Assembly (NCBI RefSeq): GCF_020622265.1
Contig: NZ_JACNMQ010000001.1
Span: forward strand, 372,001-436,000
Direction: 5' to 3'
DNA from: Halomonas sp. M20
GTDB lineage: Bacteria; Pseudomonadota; Gammaproteobacteria; Pseudomonadales; Halomonadaceae
Length of the DNA: 64,000 nucleotides
In this document: positions 18,843 through 27,442 of the stretch, one piece after another
Position numbering within the stretch: the first letter of the stretch is position 1
Layout: each line of letters starts with the position of its first letter
Position numbers and translations under genes: made by a program
Notes under the pieces: generated by a model
What the model saw: only the letters and a program-made list of their open reading frames with translations
Databases searched by the model: none
Told to the model about the DNA's origin: nothing

Positions 18843-19325
18843 ATGTCTAGTCCAGAGCATAAGCAGAAAATATGGAACATGATCAAAGACATCCAGGTAG
18901 GCATGCTGGTTACCGAGGATGGCGATACGCCCAGGGCCAGGCCGATGCACCTGGTGCAGGATGAATACGACGGCACTTTATGGTTCTACACCAAGCGTAG
19001 CGCCGAGAAAGTGATTGAGTCGCAGCAAGACAGCAAGGTCTGTTTGAGCTTCTCCGATCAGGAAGAGGGCATTTATGTTTCTCTCTCGGGTACTGCCAAT
19101 CTGACTGACAATAAAGAGCTGATCGACAAGTACTGGAACCCGTTCGTAGGCGCCTGGTTCCCGAAAGGCAAGGAAGATCCGGAGGTCGCTCTCTTGGAGA
19201 TCAAGATTCAAATGGGCGAACACTGGAAGTCCAAGGAGAGCAAGACCTTCCAGCTTTACGAGATCGCCAAGGCCAACATGACGGAAAAGACGCCGGACAT
19301 GGGCGAGAACGAAAAGTTCGGTTGA
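18843..19325 (+). CDS. Pyridoxamine 5'-phosphate oxidase-like (general stress protein 26) flavin-binding protein
   Basis: 160 residues, split-barrel FMN-binding fold: IKDIQVGMLVTEDGDTPRARPM, GTLWFYTKRSAEKV, and a C-terminal AFFPKG-like segment (FVGAWFPKGKEDPEV). The ATG at 18843 with AAGGAG upstream is preferred over an in-frame ATG at 18723. GSP26-type proteins bind FMN or F420 and are induced in general stress; the reaction is not known. Monocistronic, with its own terminator. Confidence 0.8.
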   Translation: MSSPEHKQKIWNMIKDIQVGMLVTEDGDTPRARPMHLVQDEYDGTLWFYTKRSAEKVIESQQDSKVCLSFSDQEEGIYVSLSGTANLTDNKELIDKYWNPFVGAWFPKGKEDPEVALLEIKIQMGEHWKSKESKTFQLYEIAKANMTEKTPDMGENEKFG

Positions 19326-19363
19326 GTTATTGAGGCTTTACTACCGCTAAGTACCACAACGTG

Positions 19364-19405
19364 AAAGGGTAAGCCGATTGTTCGGCTTACCCTTTCTGTT
19401 TTCTT
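19364..19405 (+). terminator. Rho-independent terminator
   Basis: 14-base perfect stem AAAGGGTAAGCCGA / TCGGCTTACCCTTT with a TTGT loop, followed by CTGTTTTCTT. It terminates the PNPOx-like gene. Confidence 0.85.
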
Positions 19406-19420
19406 GACGGCCTTGAAAAT

Positions 19421-20299
19421 TTAGCTCAAACGCAGTGGCGGTTCAGCCAGCCCCGGTACCTCGAGTTCCGCCACGAACAAATCGCCGGCCATGGGTTCTT
19501 GCTTGCGTTGGGTAGAATCCATACCCACCCGGGCGGTGGTGATATATAGCCGATCCAAATGCTCGCCGCCGAAAGCGGGGCAGGAAGGCTGAGTGGTTGG
19601 CAAGTGAATCTCGTCGATGATGCGGACATCGCCGTTCAAGCGCACGACCCTGCCGGCGCCCCAGAGCGCCAGCCACATGGCGCCTTCACTGTCGATCACC
19701 GCGCCGTCCGGATTGACGGGCTGTTGGGAGAAATCCGCCCAGGGTTCGGGTTCGCCGCGAGGCCAGCCGTCACCGTCCAGCGCCCAGCGGTAGACGATGC
19801 CCAAGGCGGTATCCGCGAAATAGGCGCAGTCACCCTGGGGGGAAAAGCAGATCGCATTGGGCACGCTGACGTTCGAGCGCAGTTTCTTGAGTTCGCCGCG
19901 ATGCAGGCGATACAGGCTGCCGGCTTCCTTTTCGGCGGACTTGCCCATGGTGCTCAGCCACAGGCTGCCGTGACGATCGACCCGGCCATCGTTGGAGCGG
20001 GTGACCGGATTGTTCGCCTCGAAGTCGAATAGATGTTCACGTTTGCCGGAAGCGGGATTGAAACGCTCAAGCGCGGTTTCGCCCACTACCAGTAAATCAC
20101 CATCCGCCATCGGCGTGGCAAGCGAAATACAGTAGCCGAAGTCCGCGTGACCATGTTCGCCGCTTTCCGGCTCCAGCCAGTAGAGCCGCCCGTTCAGGAT
20201 ATCGCACCAGTAGAGTCGGCCGCTGGCGGCATCCCATTGCGGGCCTTCGCCTAGCTCGCAACCGCAGGCAAGTGCTTGTTTGACATCAAAATTGCTCAT
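19421..20299 (-). CDS. SMP-30/gluconolactonase-family sugar lactonase
   Basis: 292 residues, six-bladed propeller of the SMP-30/regucalcin/gluconolactonase family. Metal-site features are the early glutamate in GCELGEGPQWD, the asparagine in SVPNAICFSP and the aspartate in NPDGAVIDSEG. The true start is ATG 20299, overlapping the SDR stop by four bases (ATGA); the frame stays open upstream but that part shadows the SDR gene. It would hydrolyse the galactonolactone made by the upstream dehydrogenase, giving galactonate for DgoD. Confidence 0.85.
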   Translation of the reverse strand: MSNFDVKQALACGCELGEGPQWDAASGRLYWCDILNGRLYWLEPESGEHGHADFGYCISLATPMADGDLLVVGETALERFNPASGKREHLFDFEANNPVTRSNDGRVDRHGSLWLSTMGKSAEKEAGSLYRLHRGELKKLRSNVSVPNAICFSPQGDCAYFADTALGIVYRWALDGDGWPRGEPEPWADFSQQPVNPDGAVIDSEGAMWLALWGAGRVVRLNGDVRIIDEIHLPTTQPSCPAFGGEHLDRLYITTARVGMDSTQRKQEPMAGDLFVAELEVPGLAEPPLRLS

Positions 20300-21066
20300 A
20301 CCCGCCCTCCGTCGACGATCAGCTCCTGTCCGGTCATCATCCTGGAGGCCTGGGACGCCAGGAATAGGCACGGGCCGATCATGTCCTCCACTGGGATTGC
20401 CTCCTTCAAGCACTGCTGATCCAGGCACTCCTGAAGATCCTTGTCGTTGACCCATAGCTCGCGCTGGCGCTCGGTCATCACCCAGCCGGGAATCAGGCAA
20501 TTGACGCGAATGTTGTCAGGCCCGAGTTCTCGAGCCAGCGCCTTGGTCATGCCCATGATACCGGCCTTGGCGGTGACATAGGTCGGGTAGCCGGAAAGCC
20601 CCAACAGATAGGAGTTCGACGACAGGTTGATAATGGCGCCACCGCCGAGCTCACGCATGTCCTTGGCGACTGCCTGGGCGCTGAAGAATTGCGGACGCAG
20701 GTTGGTGGCGATGGACTCGTCCCAATCCTCGACACTCCATTCCTCCAGCGTATGGCGGGTGTCCCGGGCAGCATTGTTGACCAGCACGTGAATCGGCCCG
20801 TGCGCTTTATGAGCCTGGGCGATGGCCGCATGCATGGCCTCTATGTCGCGAATATCGCAGCGAATGAACAGAGGGCGAATGCCGTGCTTTTGCTCCATCT
20901 CATCACAAAAGGGCGTGGCGTCCGAAAGGCCAACGAAGGCCACCCGCGAGCCCTGGGACAGGAAGCCTTCCGTCAGGGCAGCGCCGATACCCGAGCCACC
21001 GCCGGTGATGAAGACGCTGGCGCCTTTTAGATCCGGAAACTTTAGGTCCTGAAAAGAAAATGACAT
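20296..21066 (-). CDS. Short-chain dehydrogenase/reductase (probable sugar 1-dehydrogenase)
   Basis: 256 residues, classical SDR. The cofactor motif is TGGGSGIG, NNAA follows, the catalytic serine is in NLSSNS and the YxxxK motif is YVTAK. It is coupled to the lactonase and lies downstream of dgoD, so oxidation of D-galactose (or L-arabinose/D-fucose) to the lactone is the most economical role. Substrate inferred from neighbours only. Confidence 0.85.
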   Translation of the reverse strand: MSFSFQDLKFPDLKGASVFITGGGSGIGAALTEGFLSQGSRVAFVGLSDATPFCDEMEQKHGIRPLFIRCDIRDIEAMHAAIAQAHKAHGPIHVLVNNAARDTRHTLEEWSVEDWDESIATNLRPQFFSAQAVAKDMRELGGGAIINLSSNSYLLGLSGYPTYVTAKAGIMGMTKALARELGPDNIRVNCLIPGWVMTERQRELWVNDKDLQECLDQQCLKEAIPVEDMIGPCLFLASQASRMMTGQELIVDGGRV

Positions 21067-21132
21067 GGCTTTTCTACTCCTTTAGAAACATTTCCACTCA
21101 CGATGTATGGCCGACACGTAGCAGATCGTGAC

Positions 21133-22281
21133 TTACCATTCGGCGATAGAGCCATCCTCATGCGTCCACACCGGATTACGCCAGCGATGGCCGACCCTGG
21201 CGCGCTCCTCCACAAACGCCTCATCGATTTCCACGCCCAGCCCTGGCCCTTGTGGGATGGCGCAAAAGCCGTTCTCGATGGTGAGCGCCGACTTGTCGAC
21301 CAGATAGTCGAGCACGTCGTTGTCCTTATTGTAGTGAATACCCATGCTCTGCTCCTGGATGAAGGCGTTGTGACACACCGCATCCAGTTGCAGCGAGGCG
21401 GCCAGGGTCAGGGGGCCGAGCGGACAGTGAGGCGCCAGTGCGACATCGTAGGCCGAGGCCAGGGTGGCGATCTTCAGCCCTTCGCTGATGCCGCCGCAGT
21501 GGGAGAGATCCGGCTGGATGACGTCGACCATGCCCTCGGCGAGCAGATCGCGAAACTCGAAACGCGTATGCAGGCGCTCGCCGGTGGCGATGGGATAGCC
21601 CAGCCCGCCCGCGATGTGTTTCAAGCTGGGTAGATGCTCCGGCGCCACGGGTTCCTCGACGAACATTGGGTGGAAGGGCTCGAGCTCGCGCAGCAACGCC
21701 TTGGCCATGGGGCGATGCACCCGGCCATGGAAATCGATGCCGATGCCCACGTCCGATCCCACTGCATCGCGGGCCTCGGCGACCCGAGCCACCGCCTCGT
21801 CGACCTTTCTGTGAGAGTCGACTATCTGCATCTCTGGGGTGCCGTTCATCTTGAAAGCGGTGAAGCCCTGATCGACCAGGGCCTTGGCGCCGGCGCCCAC
21901 TTCAGCGGGGCGGTCGCCGCCGGTCCAGGCGTACATGCGCATCTTGTCGCGTACCGCGCCGCCCAGTAGCTGGTGCACGGGCACGCCGAGATCGCGACCC
22001 TTGAGATCCCACAGCGCCTGGTCGATACCGGCGATGGCGGACATCAGGATCGGGCCGCCACGATAGAAGCCAGCGCGATACAGCGTGTTCCACAGGTGTT
22101 CGATACGATGTGGGTCCTGACCGACCAAATAATCCGCCAGTTCATGCACCGCGGCCTCGACGGTGTCGGCGCGCCCCTCGATGACTGGCTCGCCCCAGCC
22201 ATAGCAACCGCTGTCGGTCTCGATCTTCAAAAACAGCCAGCGCGGCGGCACCTGCCAGGTCTTGAGCTTAGTGATCTTCAT
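21133..22281 (-). CDS. dgoD: D-galactonate dehydratase
   Basis: 382 residues, the same length as E. coli DgoD and similar from end to end, including [51 protein letters not shown] and the C-terminal HEDGSIAEW. It is an enolase-superfamily enzyme whose metal ligands come from the D, E and E of the last motifs. It dehydrates D-galactonate to 2-keto-3-deoxygalactonate. Kinase and aldolase genes (dgoK, dgoA) are not adjacent. Confidence 0.93.
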   Translation of the reverse strand: MKITKLKTWQVPPRWLFLKIETDSGCYGWGEPVIEGRADTVEAAVHELADYLVGQDPHRIEHLWNTLYRAGFYRGGPILMSAIAGIDQALWDLKGRDLGVPVHQLLGGAVRDKMRMYAWTGGDRPAEVGAGAKALVDQGFTAFKMNGTPEMQIVDSHRKVDEAVARVAEARDAVGSDVGIGIDFHGRVHRPMAKALLRELEPFHPMFVEEPVAPEHLPSLKHIAGGLGYPIATGERLHTRFEFRDLLAEGMVDVIQPDLSHCGGISEGLKIATLASAYDVALAPHCPLGPLTLAASLQLDAVCHNAFIQEQSMGIHYNKDNDVLDYLVDKSALTIENGFCAIPQGPGLGVEIDEAFVEERARVGHRWRNPVWTHEDGSIAEW

Positions 22282-22327
22282 GGTTGATCGCCCTCGTTGG
22301 TACGAATGGAAAATTGGTATGCGCTCG

Positions 22328-23086
22328 TTATCGGTAGCGCGATTGAAGATGACGACCGCCTAGCGCGACGCCCAGGTCGGCCGCGGTGCGTTCCAGTACG
22401 CGCCTGGCGGCTTCGTGTGCGGCATCCGGCTGGCGCAAGCGAATCGCGTCCATCACTCGGCGATGGCGCTCCAGGCTGTCATCCAGGGCCTCGGCACGGT
22501 GATGCGATCGTTGGATGAGCTGCATGATGGAGGGGCGCAGTAGGTGGCCCATCTGACGCCATACCAGGTTATGGCTGGCACGGTAAATGGCGTCATGAAA
22601 GGCCACATCGTATTCGGCATGCGCTTCGCGTTGTTCGGGATCGTCAGCGGTACCACGCATGCCCTCGAACGCCGTCTCGAGTCGCGCAAGATCCTGAGCG
22701 TTGCCATGCAGGGCTGCCAGTTCAGCGACATAGGGTTCCGCGGAGAGACGAAAGGCATGGATCTCGCGCACCAATTGCGGATGCGGCGTCTCGACGCCGG
22801 TCATCCAGTCGCTCATCTTTGGGTCAAGCAATTGCCAATCGTCTATCTCGCGTATCCGCGTGCCGCGCCCGGCGGTGCGCTCGATCAATCCAGCGCTGGT
22901 CAGGCTGGCCAGGGCGTTGCGCACTCGGTTGCGGCTTGCGTCGAAGTGCTGACAGATATCCAACTCCCGGGGAAAAATATCACCCGGCGCCCACTGGCCG
23001 GCCAGGATGGCGCGAGCCAGCAGGGCCGCCAACGAAGAGAAGCCTTCCGCCTCCGGCGGGATGGGGAGTCGTGTAAGGGCGTTCAA
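22328..23086 (-). CDS. GntR/FadR-family regulator, DgoR-like
   Basis: 252 residues. N-terminal winged helix-turn-helix ([20 protein letters not shown]) and C-terminal FCD ligand domain with the metal histidines ([14 protein letters not shown] and the later [12 protein letters not shown]). It lies just upstream of dgoD on the same strand, so it probably represses the galactonate operon and is relieved by galactonate, as DgoR does. A perfect palindrome fitting a FadR-subfamily operator lies 33 bases upstream (23119-23133). Confidence 0.87.
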   Translation of the reverse strand: MNALTRLPIPPEAEGFSSLAALLARAILAGQWAPGDIFPRELDICQHFDASRNRVRNALASLTSAGLIERTAGRGTRIREIDDWQLLDPKMSDWMTGVETPHPQLVREIHAFRLSAEPYVAELAALHGNAQDLARLETAFEGMRGTADDPEQREAHAEYDVAFHDAIYRASHNLVWRQMGHLLRPSIMQLIQRSHHRAEALDDSLERHRRVMDAIRLRQPDAAHEAARRVLERTAADLGVALGGRHLQSRYR

Positions 23087-23118
23087 GTCGATCTCCTTGG
23101 AGCTTGCTCGACTATACT

Positions 23119-23133
23119 AAATGTCAGACATTT
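23119..23133. promoter_or_regulatory. Candidate GntR (FCD) operator
   Basis: AAATGTCAGACATTT, a perfect 15-base palindrome upstream of the DgoR-like gene; TGTC-N-GACA has the spacing of FadR-subfamily sites. It suggests autoregulation of the regulator and control of dgoD. Confidence 0.6.
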
Positions 23134-23293
23134 TTAAAGGCGATGCGTTAGATAAATTTTGTTCGTCTCATGTCACTGATCAGCTGGGGCACGGTCTATT
23201 TTCAGGGCAAGGAGTGGTCGCGTTATCACGAGAAGCGCTAAGAGGGGGACTTTTCGCAGGCAGCGATTGATTTGAGCGCACATTGGCCAGAAT

Positions 23294-23320
23294 TGAAAAC
23301 GCCCGGTCGATGACCGGGCG
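23294..23320 (-). terminator. Rho-independent terminator of the PRC-barrel gene
   Basis: Nine-base stem CGCCCGGTC / GACCGGGCG with a three-base loop; on the minus strand it is followed by TTTTC. Confidence 0.75.
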
Positions 23321-23347
23321 CGAGAGCAGAAACGAGGTGAAATCGAA

Positions 23348-24118
23348 TCAGTTGTTGGTTTCCTCATCGATTTCTTCACCGGCTTGCTCGGCCTTGTTGC
23401 CGGCTGCCTCTACCGCTTGGTCGGTTTCGTTGGCTATTTTGTCGCCTGCCTGCTCGGTCTTGTTACCGGCAGCCTCTACCGCTTGCTCGGTTTCATTGGC
23501 TATTTCGTCGCCGGCTTGCTCGGCTTTGTTGCCGGCAGACTCCATCGCTTGCTCGGTTTCATTGGCTGCATTCTCGGCTGCCTGCTCGGTCTTTTCACCG
23601 GCGGTATTCAGGGCGTCGCCTGCGCTATCAAGGGCGCTTGCTGTCGCTGCCTTGGTGCTTTCCCAGGCGCTGGAGGCGCCTTGCTTGGTTTCCTGCCAGG
23701 CGTTCGCTGTAGCTTCTTTGGTTTCAGACCACCAATCGTTGGTGTACTCGGGCTGCTGCGAGATTTCTTCTTCCGTCATTTCGACGGTGACTTTGTACTC
23801 TACTTCATCCTTGTCGTCGCCATCGATAGTCTCGACGGTGAACTTGCCGGTTTCAATGACGTATTGCGATTGACCAAAATCGAGGAATTCACTGATGTCG
23901 ATGACCAGTGAGTTTACCTGCATGTTTTCATCGAGAAGCACGTCTTCGACTTCACCGACGACTTTATCCGGCTGCTTGCTTGAGAATACTTCTGCATCGG
24001 TGAGTTCATCAGCGGAATAGAGCCCTTGTGACTGTGCAAAAGCAGTTCCACTTAGGGTTAGTCCCCCTGCGATGAGGGCAGTGTAAATAGCATTGTTCAG
24101 CGGCTTACGCATATTCAT
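23348..24118 (-). CDS. Exported PRC-barrel protein with LEA-like 22-residue repeats
   Basis: 256 residues from ATG 24118, which has AAGGGG upstream. Signal peptide to about residue 29 (TAFA-QS). A PRC-barrel-like domain follows at about 35-115 (LTDAEVFS, VGEVEDVLLDEN, VNSLVIDIS). A helical tail from 128 to the end is rich in A, E, Q, T and N. The tail contains three consecutive 22-residue units (185-206, 207-228, 229-250) of the form ANETEQAxEAAGNKxEQAGD, preceded by looser copies. Two 11-residue turns per unit recall group 3 LEA proteins and apolipoprotein-like amphipathic helices. A desiccation, osmotic or membrane-protective role in the periplasm is inference. Confidence 0.75.
   Translation of the reverse strand: MNMRKPLNNAIYTALIAGGLTLSGTAFAQSQGLYSADELTDAEVFSSKQPDKVVGEVEDVLLDENMQVNSLVIDISEFLDFGQSQYVIETGKFTVETIDGDDKDEVEYKVTVEMTEEEISQQPEYTNDWWSETKEATANAWQETKQGASSAWESTKAATASALDSAGDALNTAGEKTEQAAENAANETEQAMESAGNKAEQAGDEIANETEQAVEAAGNKTEQAGDKIANETDQAVEAAGNKAEQAGEEIDEETNN
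23369..23566 (-). repeat. Three 66-base tandem repeats inside the PRC-barrel gene
   Basis: Three adjacent 66-base units encode the 22-residue units of the preceding protein's tail. Units differ mainly by single-codon changes (T/D, S/A, M/V, A/T). Copy number could vary between strains. Confidence 0.8.
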
Positions 24119-24408
24119 GATGTCGCCCCTTATAAAATCCGTTCTAGTTATGAAGAGTCTCTGGCAAAACGTTTTACCTTTGCCCTCCATATTCAACTAT
24201 GGGGCAACTTGGTTGGATTTCAACTGTTAAATTAGTCAGACACTGAGTTGCAAGATGTTGATCTAGGTTAAATTAATCGTTGGAAAGCCGATGCCAGCGC
24301 CATCGATGGCTTGATTCGAACCCTTGTCGATAAAACGCATTTCTCACAATCCAGATGTTTCAAAGACATTTTCTGAGAGGAATGACGAGGCAAAAATCTA
24401 TTGAGTTG

Positions 24409-25143
24409 CTAGGTTTCTTTGTCGCCAAGCTGTAATGCGATTACGCTCAACAAATGGCTATCCAGAAGTGTGTATTGTCCTTGGACCTTACTGCTTGCCG
24501 GCCATGCAGGAGAGAGGCTCTTGAGTAGCCGCAGATGGACCTGATTGGATTCAGGCTCCCATGCCTCCAGTTCAGCGTCCTGAAAGTAAAAACGCACGCC
24601 CACCAATGGGAATAACGCCTTGAACAGACTCTCCTTCAAGGAAAACATTTGGGTGACGAAGGCGCCGCGTTGTTCGGCGGGAAGCGAAGCCAGCCAATCG
24701 CGTTCGTTTGGTGTAAGAATCTGCGTGGCCAGGCGCTCGGCACGCTGCAAAGGCATGATGGCTTCTGCATCCAGTCCGATGCTTTGATAATGATGGGCCG
24801 AAGCCACTATTGACGCCGCCAAGGTGCCGCTATGGGTGATCGAACCCACTAGATGCTGGGGCCAAAGCGGCGCCTTGCTCTCGGCGATCCCCGGCACCCA
24901 GGGTGAACCCGTCAACCGTTTCGATGCCTCTCTGGCACATAGGCGGCCTGCGAGGAAGTCTGCCCGTCGCTTGGGAGCCGCCTGATGTATGGAGGAGGGC
25001 GCCTCGATGTCGTGAGCCGCAAAATCGCTCTTCGACAAGCGCTCGCGTTCGAATTGCAACGCTACCCATTGGGTATTGGGCAATGGCGTCGTCCAGGGCC
25101 AGTGATCGTCAAGCACAAGACAACCCTCGGGTAGCGGCAACAT
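24409..25143 (-). CDS. 4'-phosphopantetheinyl transferase (EntD/Sfp superfamily)
   Basis: 244 residues from ATG 25143, four bases past the stop of the upstream gene; ATG 25170, overlapping that gene, is an alternative with a weak GGTGG site. Motifs: RRADFLAGRLCAREA, SITHSGTLAAS, the Mg-binding GLDAEAI (D, E) and FSLKESLFKAL (E, K). It transfers phosphopantetheine from CoA to a carrier-protein serine. No NRPS, PKS or siderophore gene is nearby, so the target lies elsewhere. Confidence 0.85.
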   Translation of the reverse strand: MLPLPEGCLVLDDHWPWTTPLPNTQWVALQFERERLSKSDFAAHDIEAPSSIHQAAPKRRADFLAGRLCAREASKRLTGSPWVPGIAESKAPLWPQHLVGSITHSGTLAASIVASAHHYQSIGLDAEAIMPLQRAERLATQILTPNERDWLASLPAEQRGAFVTQMFSLKESLFKALFPLVGVRFYFQDAELEAWEPESNQVHLRLLKSLSPAWPASSKVQGQYTLLDSHLLSVIALQLGDKET

Positions 25144-25147
25144 GCCG

Positions 25148-25762
25148 TCAGCGATCGACAAGAATGGCATCGAGTTCCACCGGCACTTCGTCGCCGATCT
25201 CTTCGTAGCCAAGCATCGTCAGGATCATGCGAACGGCCTCATTGTTCGTCAGCTCCCGCCCATCCAGGGCAACTCGCTCGGCATTGCGTACCCGGATGGT
25301 GTCGTCGCTTTCTCGAGTGAATTGGGCTTTGAGCGGTCCCTGCCGATTTTCGCCATTTGCCCGCACGTTGAGTATCAGGGTCTCGGTCATGGATTCGCCC
25401 ACAGCCAATGCGTCGAGCCGCTCCGGCGATACTTGAGTAACAACAGAGGCCAGGATGGTATCCGATACCGCCGACAACCAGGTAGGCAACGTACCTGTGT
25501 GATCCATGATATCGGTCTGGCGCAGTCGCAGCGGTAGGGTCAAGGAGCCTTCTTTACCCGAATAGCTTTCTAATTGGCGTACTGCATGTTGATGCGGCAC
25601 CGGGCCGTCAGGCGTGATCTCGACAATCGTCGCCTGCACGCTGGATTGCTCCGGCTCGAGCTGCCAATCCGCCTGCGCGGGCAAGGCTGCAAACAGCGCC
25701 ATACCCGCGGTCAAGGTCAGGGTGTTGCGTACTCGGCGTTGTAAAAAAGAATGAAAACGCAT
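25148..25762 (-). CDS. Exported YceI-like protein
   Basis: 204 residues from ATG 25762; an in-frame ATG at 25861 would run into the tRNA gene region. Signal peptide ending LPAQA-DW. The mature part opens with a YceI-like strand (WQLEPEQSSVQATIVEI) and alternates short beta segments, consistent with a lipocalin-like barrel that binds an isoprenoid or other lipid. The similarity is seen mainly at the N-terminus, so the family call is moderate. It is probably co-transcribed with the transferase gene downstream. Confidence 0.65.
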   Translation of the reverse strand: MRFHSFLQRRVRNTLTLTAGMALFAALPAQADWQLEPEQSSVQATIVEITPDGPVPHQHAVRQLESYSGKEGSLTLPLRLRQTDIMDHTGTLPTWLSAVSDTILASVVTQVSPERLDALAVGESMTETLILNVRANGENRQGPLKAQFTRESDDTIRVRNAERVALDGRELTNNEAVRMILTMLGYEEIGDEVPVELDAILVDR

Positions 25763-25863
25763 CGTTCGGGTCTCTCCGTGATGGTTGGAAATAGTTACAT
25801 GATCAATGGAAAACGCCTCTGGCCTCATCCATCGCCATTCGCTATCATACGCGACCATCATAA

Positions 25864-25940
<77 letters not shown>

Positions 25941-26612
25941 TCAAGTCAGTGGCTTAAGAGGTTATCGGCCAGCCCCTTCAATACTTGGTTACGGTTGTCG
26001 ATCCTAGCAGCCATATCAGTACTCCATCCCGCCCATATATAACAGTGCGGAAGTCGTGCCAGCGATCTGCAACGTTCTAGACTGTCCTCTCAATAACCAA
26101 GCCACCTTTTGTTTAATAAAGAAATATCCTATGGGTATCGCCCGCTGAGTGACGACCCTGAGGGGTCTAGATCCTTCCGGCGACCCGGTATCACCCGGTT
26201 GGTATCCTCCTTACCCGCAAGCTGTTCTAAAGCGCAAGTTTTTCAGATTGGCGAGGTCAAGACCTTGGTCGGCGCGATCAGCAACAATATTGCCGCCGCC
26301 GAGGTGGAGCATCGCGAAGCCTCGGTCATTACCTTCATGGCCACTGCCTCGGGCATGAGCCTGTTCGGCCTCGGCTCGGCCTTCCGGGGCGTGGTAATCG
26401 GCTGTGGGGCCTATGCAATATTGAGTCACGACAGCCGAAGGGCGTCGCTTGTGGAAAACCAGGCGGCCGGAAGATCGTATCCAAGCGTAATCAGCATTTC
26501 CCGCCTTCCTCAACATGGAGGGCCGGTGGCGGAAGAGTGCGGCGACACATATTGGGTAATAGCGGAATTTCCTTGCTAGGAGAGCTCGATGGCGAGTTGA
26601 TAGCGAATGTGG
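25941..26612. other. Gene-poor left edge of the putative island
   Basis: 670 bases downstream of the tRNA. The only interpretable content is an eroded BenE-like fragment at 26238-26423. No integrase, phage or insertion-sequence gene is seen. Confidence 0.6.
26238..26423 (+). pseudogene. Remnant of a BenE-family (benzoate/H+ symporter) gene
   Basis: About 62 codons read like the C-terminal end of BenE/YdcO transporters: HREASVITFMATASGMSLFG followed by LGSAFRGVVIG. Family members have a VTFLVTASG...IGSAFWG pattern here, so arginine replaces the usual tryptophan. The flanking sequence in the same open frame (26109-26579) is not transporter-like, so this is an isolated fragment. The family match is from memory. 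Confidence 0.5.
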
Positions 26613-27314
26613 TTACTCCAGCCCACGCCTTTTCATGACATCGCGAATGATCGGCACCGGGGACATCAGATGCTCGCGGATCATGCGGCTGGCTCGAGAG
26701 GAGTCCCGCGCCAATAACACCTCGACCAAGGCTGCGTGTTCCTGGCGTTTTTGTTCCAGCGCCTCGCTGGAAAAGACCGTCTCGCACAGCCACAGGTGGC
26801 GGTAGCGCTCGACCTGGTCGAGCAGACTTTCGCGGGCCTGTAGCAGATGACGCGAACCGCAACCGGCGGCGATAGCGCTGTGAAAAACCTGGTGACGTCG
26901 ATCCCAGACATCGAGCATCTCCTCGGGTCCGCTAAGATCCATTACCTTGGCCAGGGTATGCGCCTTGGCCAGGATTTCCGCCTCCCAGCCATCGTCACCC
27001 CGAGCGATGGCCAGTTCGACGATTAACCCCTCCAGATTCGCTCGCGCATCGTAGATGTCCTCGAGTTCCCCTACTGACATGGCAGCGACCCGATAGCCGC
27101 GCTGGCTAATGGCCACCACCAGATGTTCCGCCACCAATTGCGAGAGTGCCTCCCGCAGGGGCCCTGTGCCGAGGTCGTAGCGTTCTTTCAGGTGACTCAT
27201 CAAGAGTTTTTCTCCGGCCGGGTAGACGCCGCGAATGATGTCGCGCTTGAGCCGGGCGTAGGCACTGACGCCGAGATTCTGACGCGCGGGATGCTCCATG
27301 GTATCGATATCCAT
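26613..27314 (-). CDS. GntR/FCD-family regulator, probable CsiR (glutarate operon repressor)
   Basis: 233 residues. The winged helix-turn-helix (YDLGTGPLREALSQL) precedes an FCD domain with the metal-binding histidines (DRRHQVFHSAIAAG and the EHAALVEVLLARD region). It diverges from the glutarate hydroxylase and L-2-hydroxyglutarate oxidase genes, exactly the context of CsiR/GlaR, which represses csiD-lhgO and responds to glutarate. The ATG at 27314 may be replaced by 27299 (MEHPARQNL). The 128-base intergenic gap is strongly AT-rich with runs of T and A that could hold its operators. Confidence 0.88.
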   Translation of the reverse strand: MDIDTMEHPARQNLGVSAYARLKRDIIRGVYPAGEKLLMSHLKERYDLGTGPLREALSQLVAEHLVVAISQRGYRVAAMSVGELEDIYDARANLEGLIVELAIARGDDGWEAEILAKAHTLAKVMDLSGPEEMLDVWDRRHQVFHSAIAAGCGSRHLLQARESLLDQVERYRHLWLCETVFSSEALEQKRQEHAALVEVLLARDSSRASRMIREHLMSPVPIIRDVMKRRGLE

Positions 27315-27442
27315 AGCGAGGAAGGCTTCATCATACGCAATGATTGTCGGTACGAGTAAATGTATTTTTTTAATAAAAAAATTGATGTTCTAAAAAAATG
27401 TAGATATTTTTAAGGCACACCTGTTCTCACTAGGAGATCGCC

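Noticed and set aside
19426-20500. Longer version of the lactonase starting at 20500
   Set aside because: The extra 67 codons lie inside the SDR gene in another frame; ATG 20299 gives a coupled, family-length start.
23170-23241. A 23-codon open frame starting MSLISWGTVYFQGK between the GntR palindrome and the PRC-barrel gene
   Set aside because: No clear ribosome binding site, no homologue I recognise and very short; it could be a chance frame.
26109-26579. A 156-codon open frame downstream of the tRNA as an intact gene
   Set aside because: Only its middle resembles BenE; the start has no ribosome binding site and both ends are not transporter-like, so it is recorded as a remnant only.
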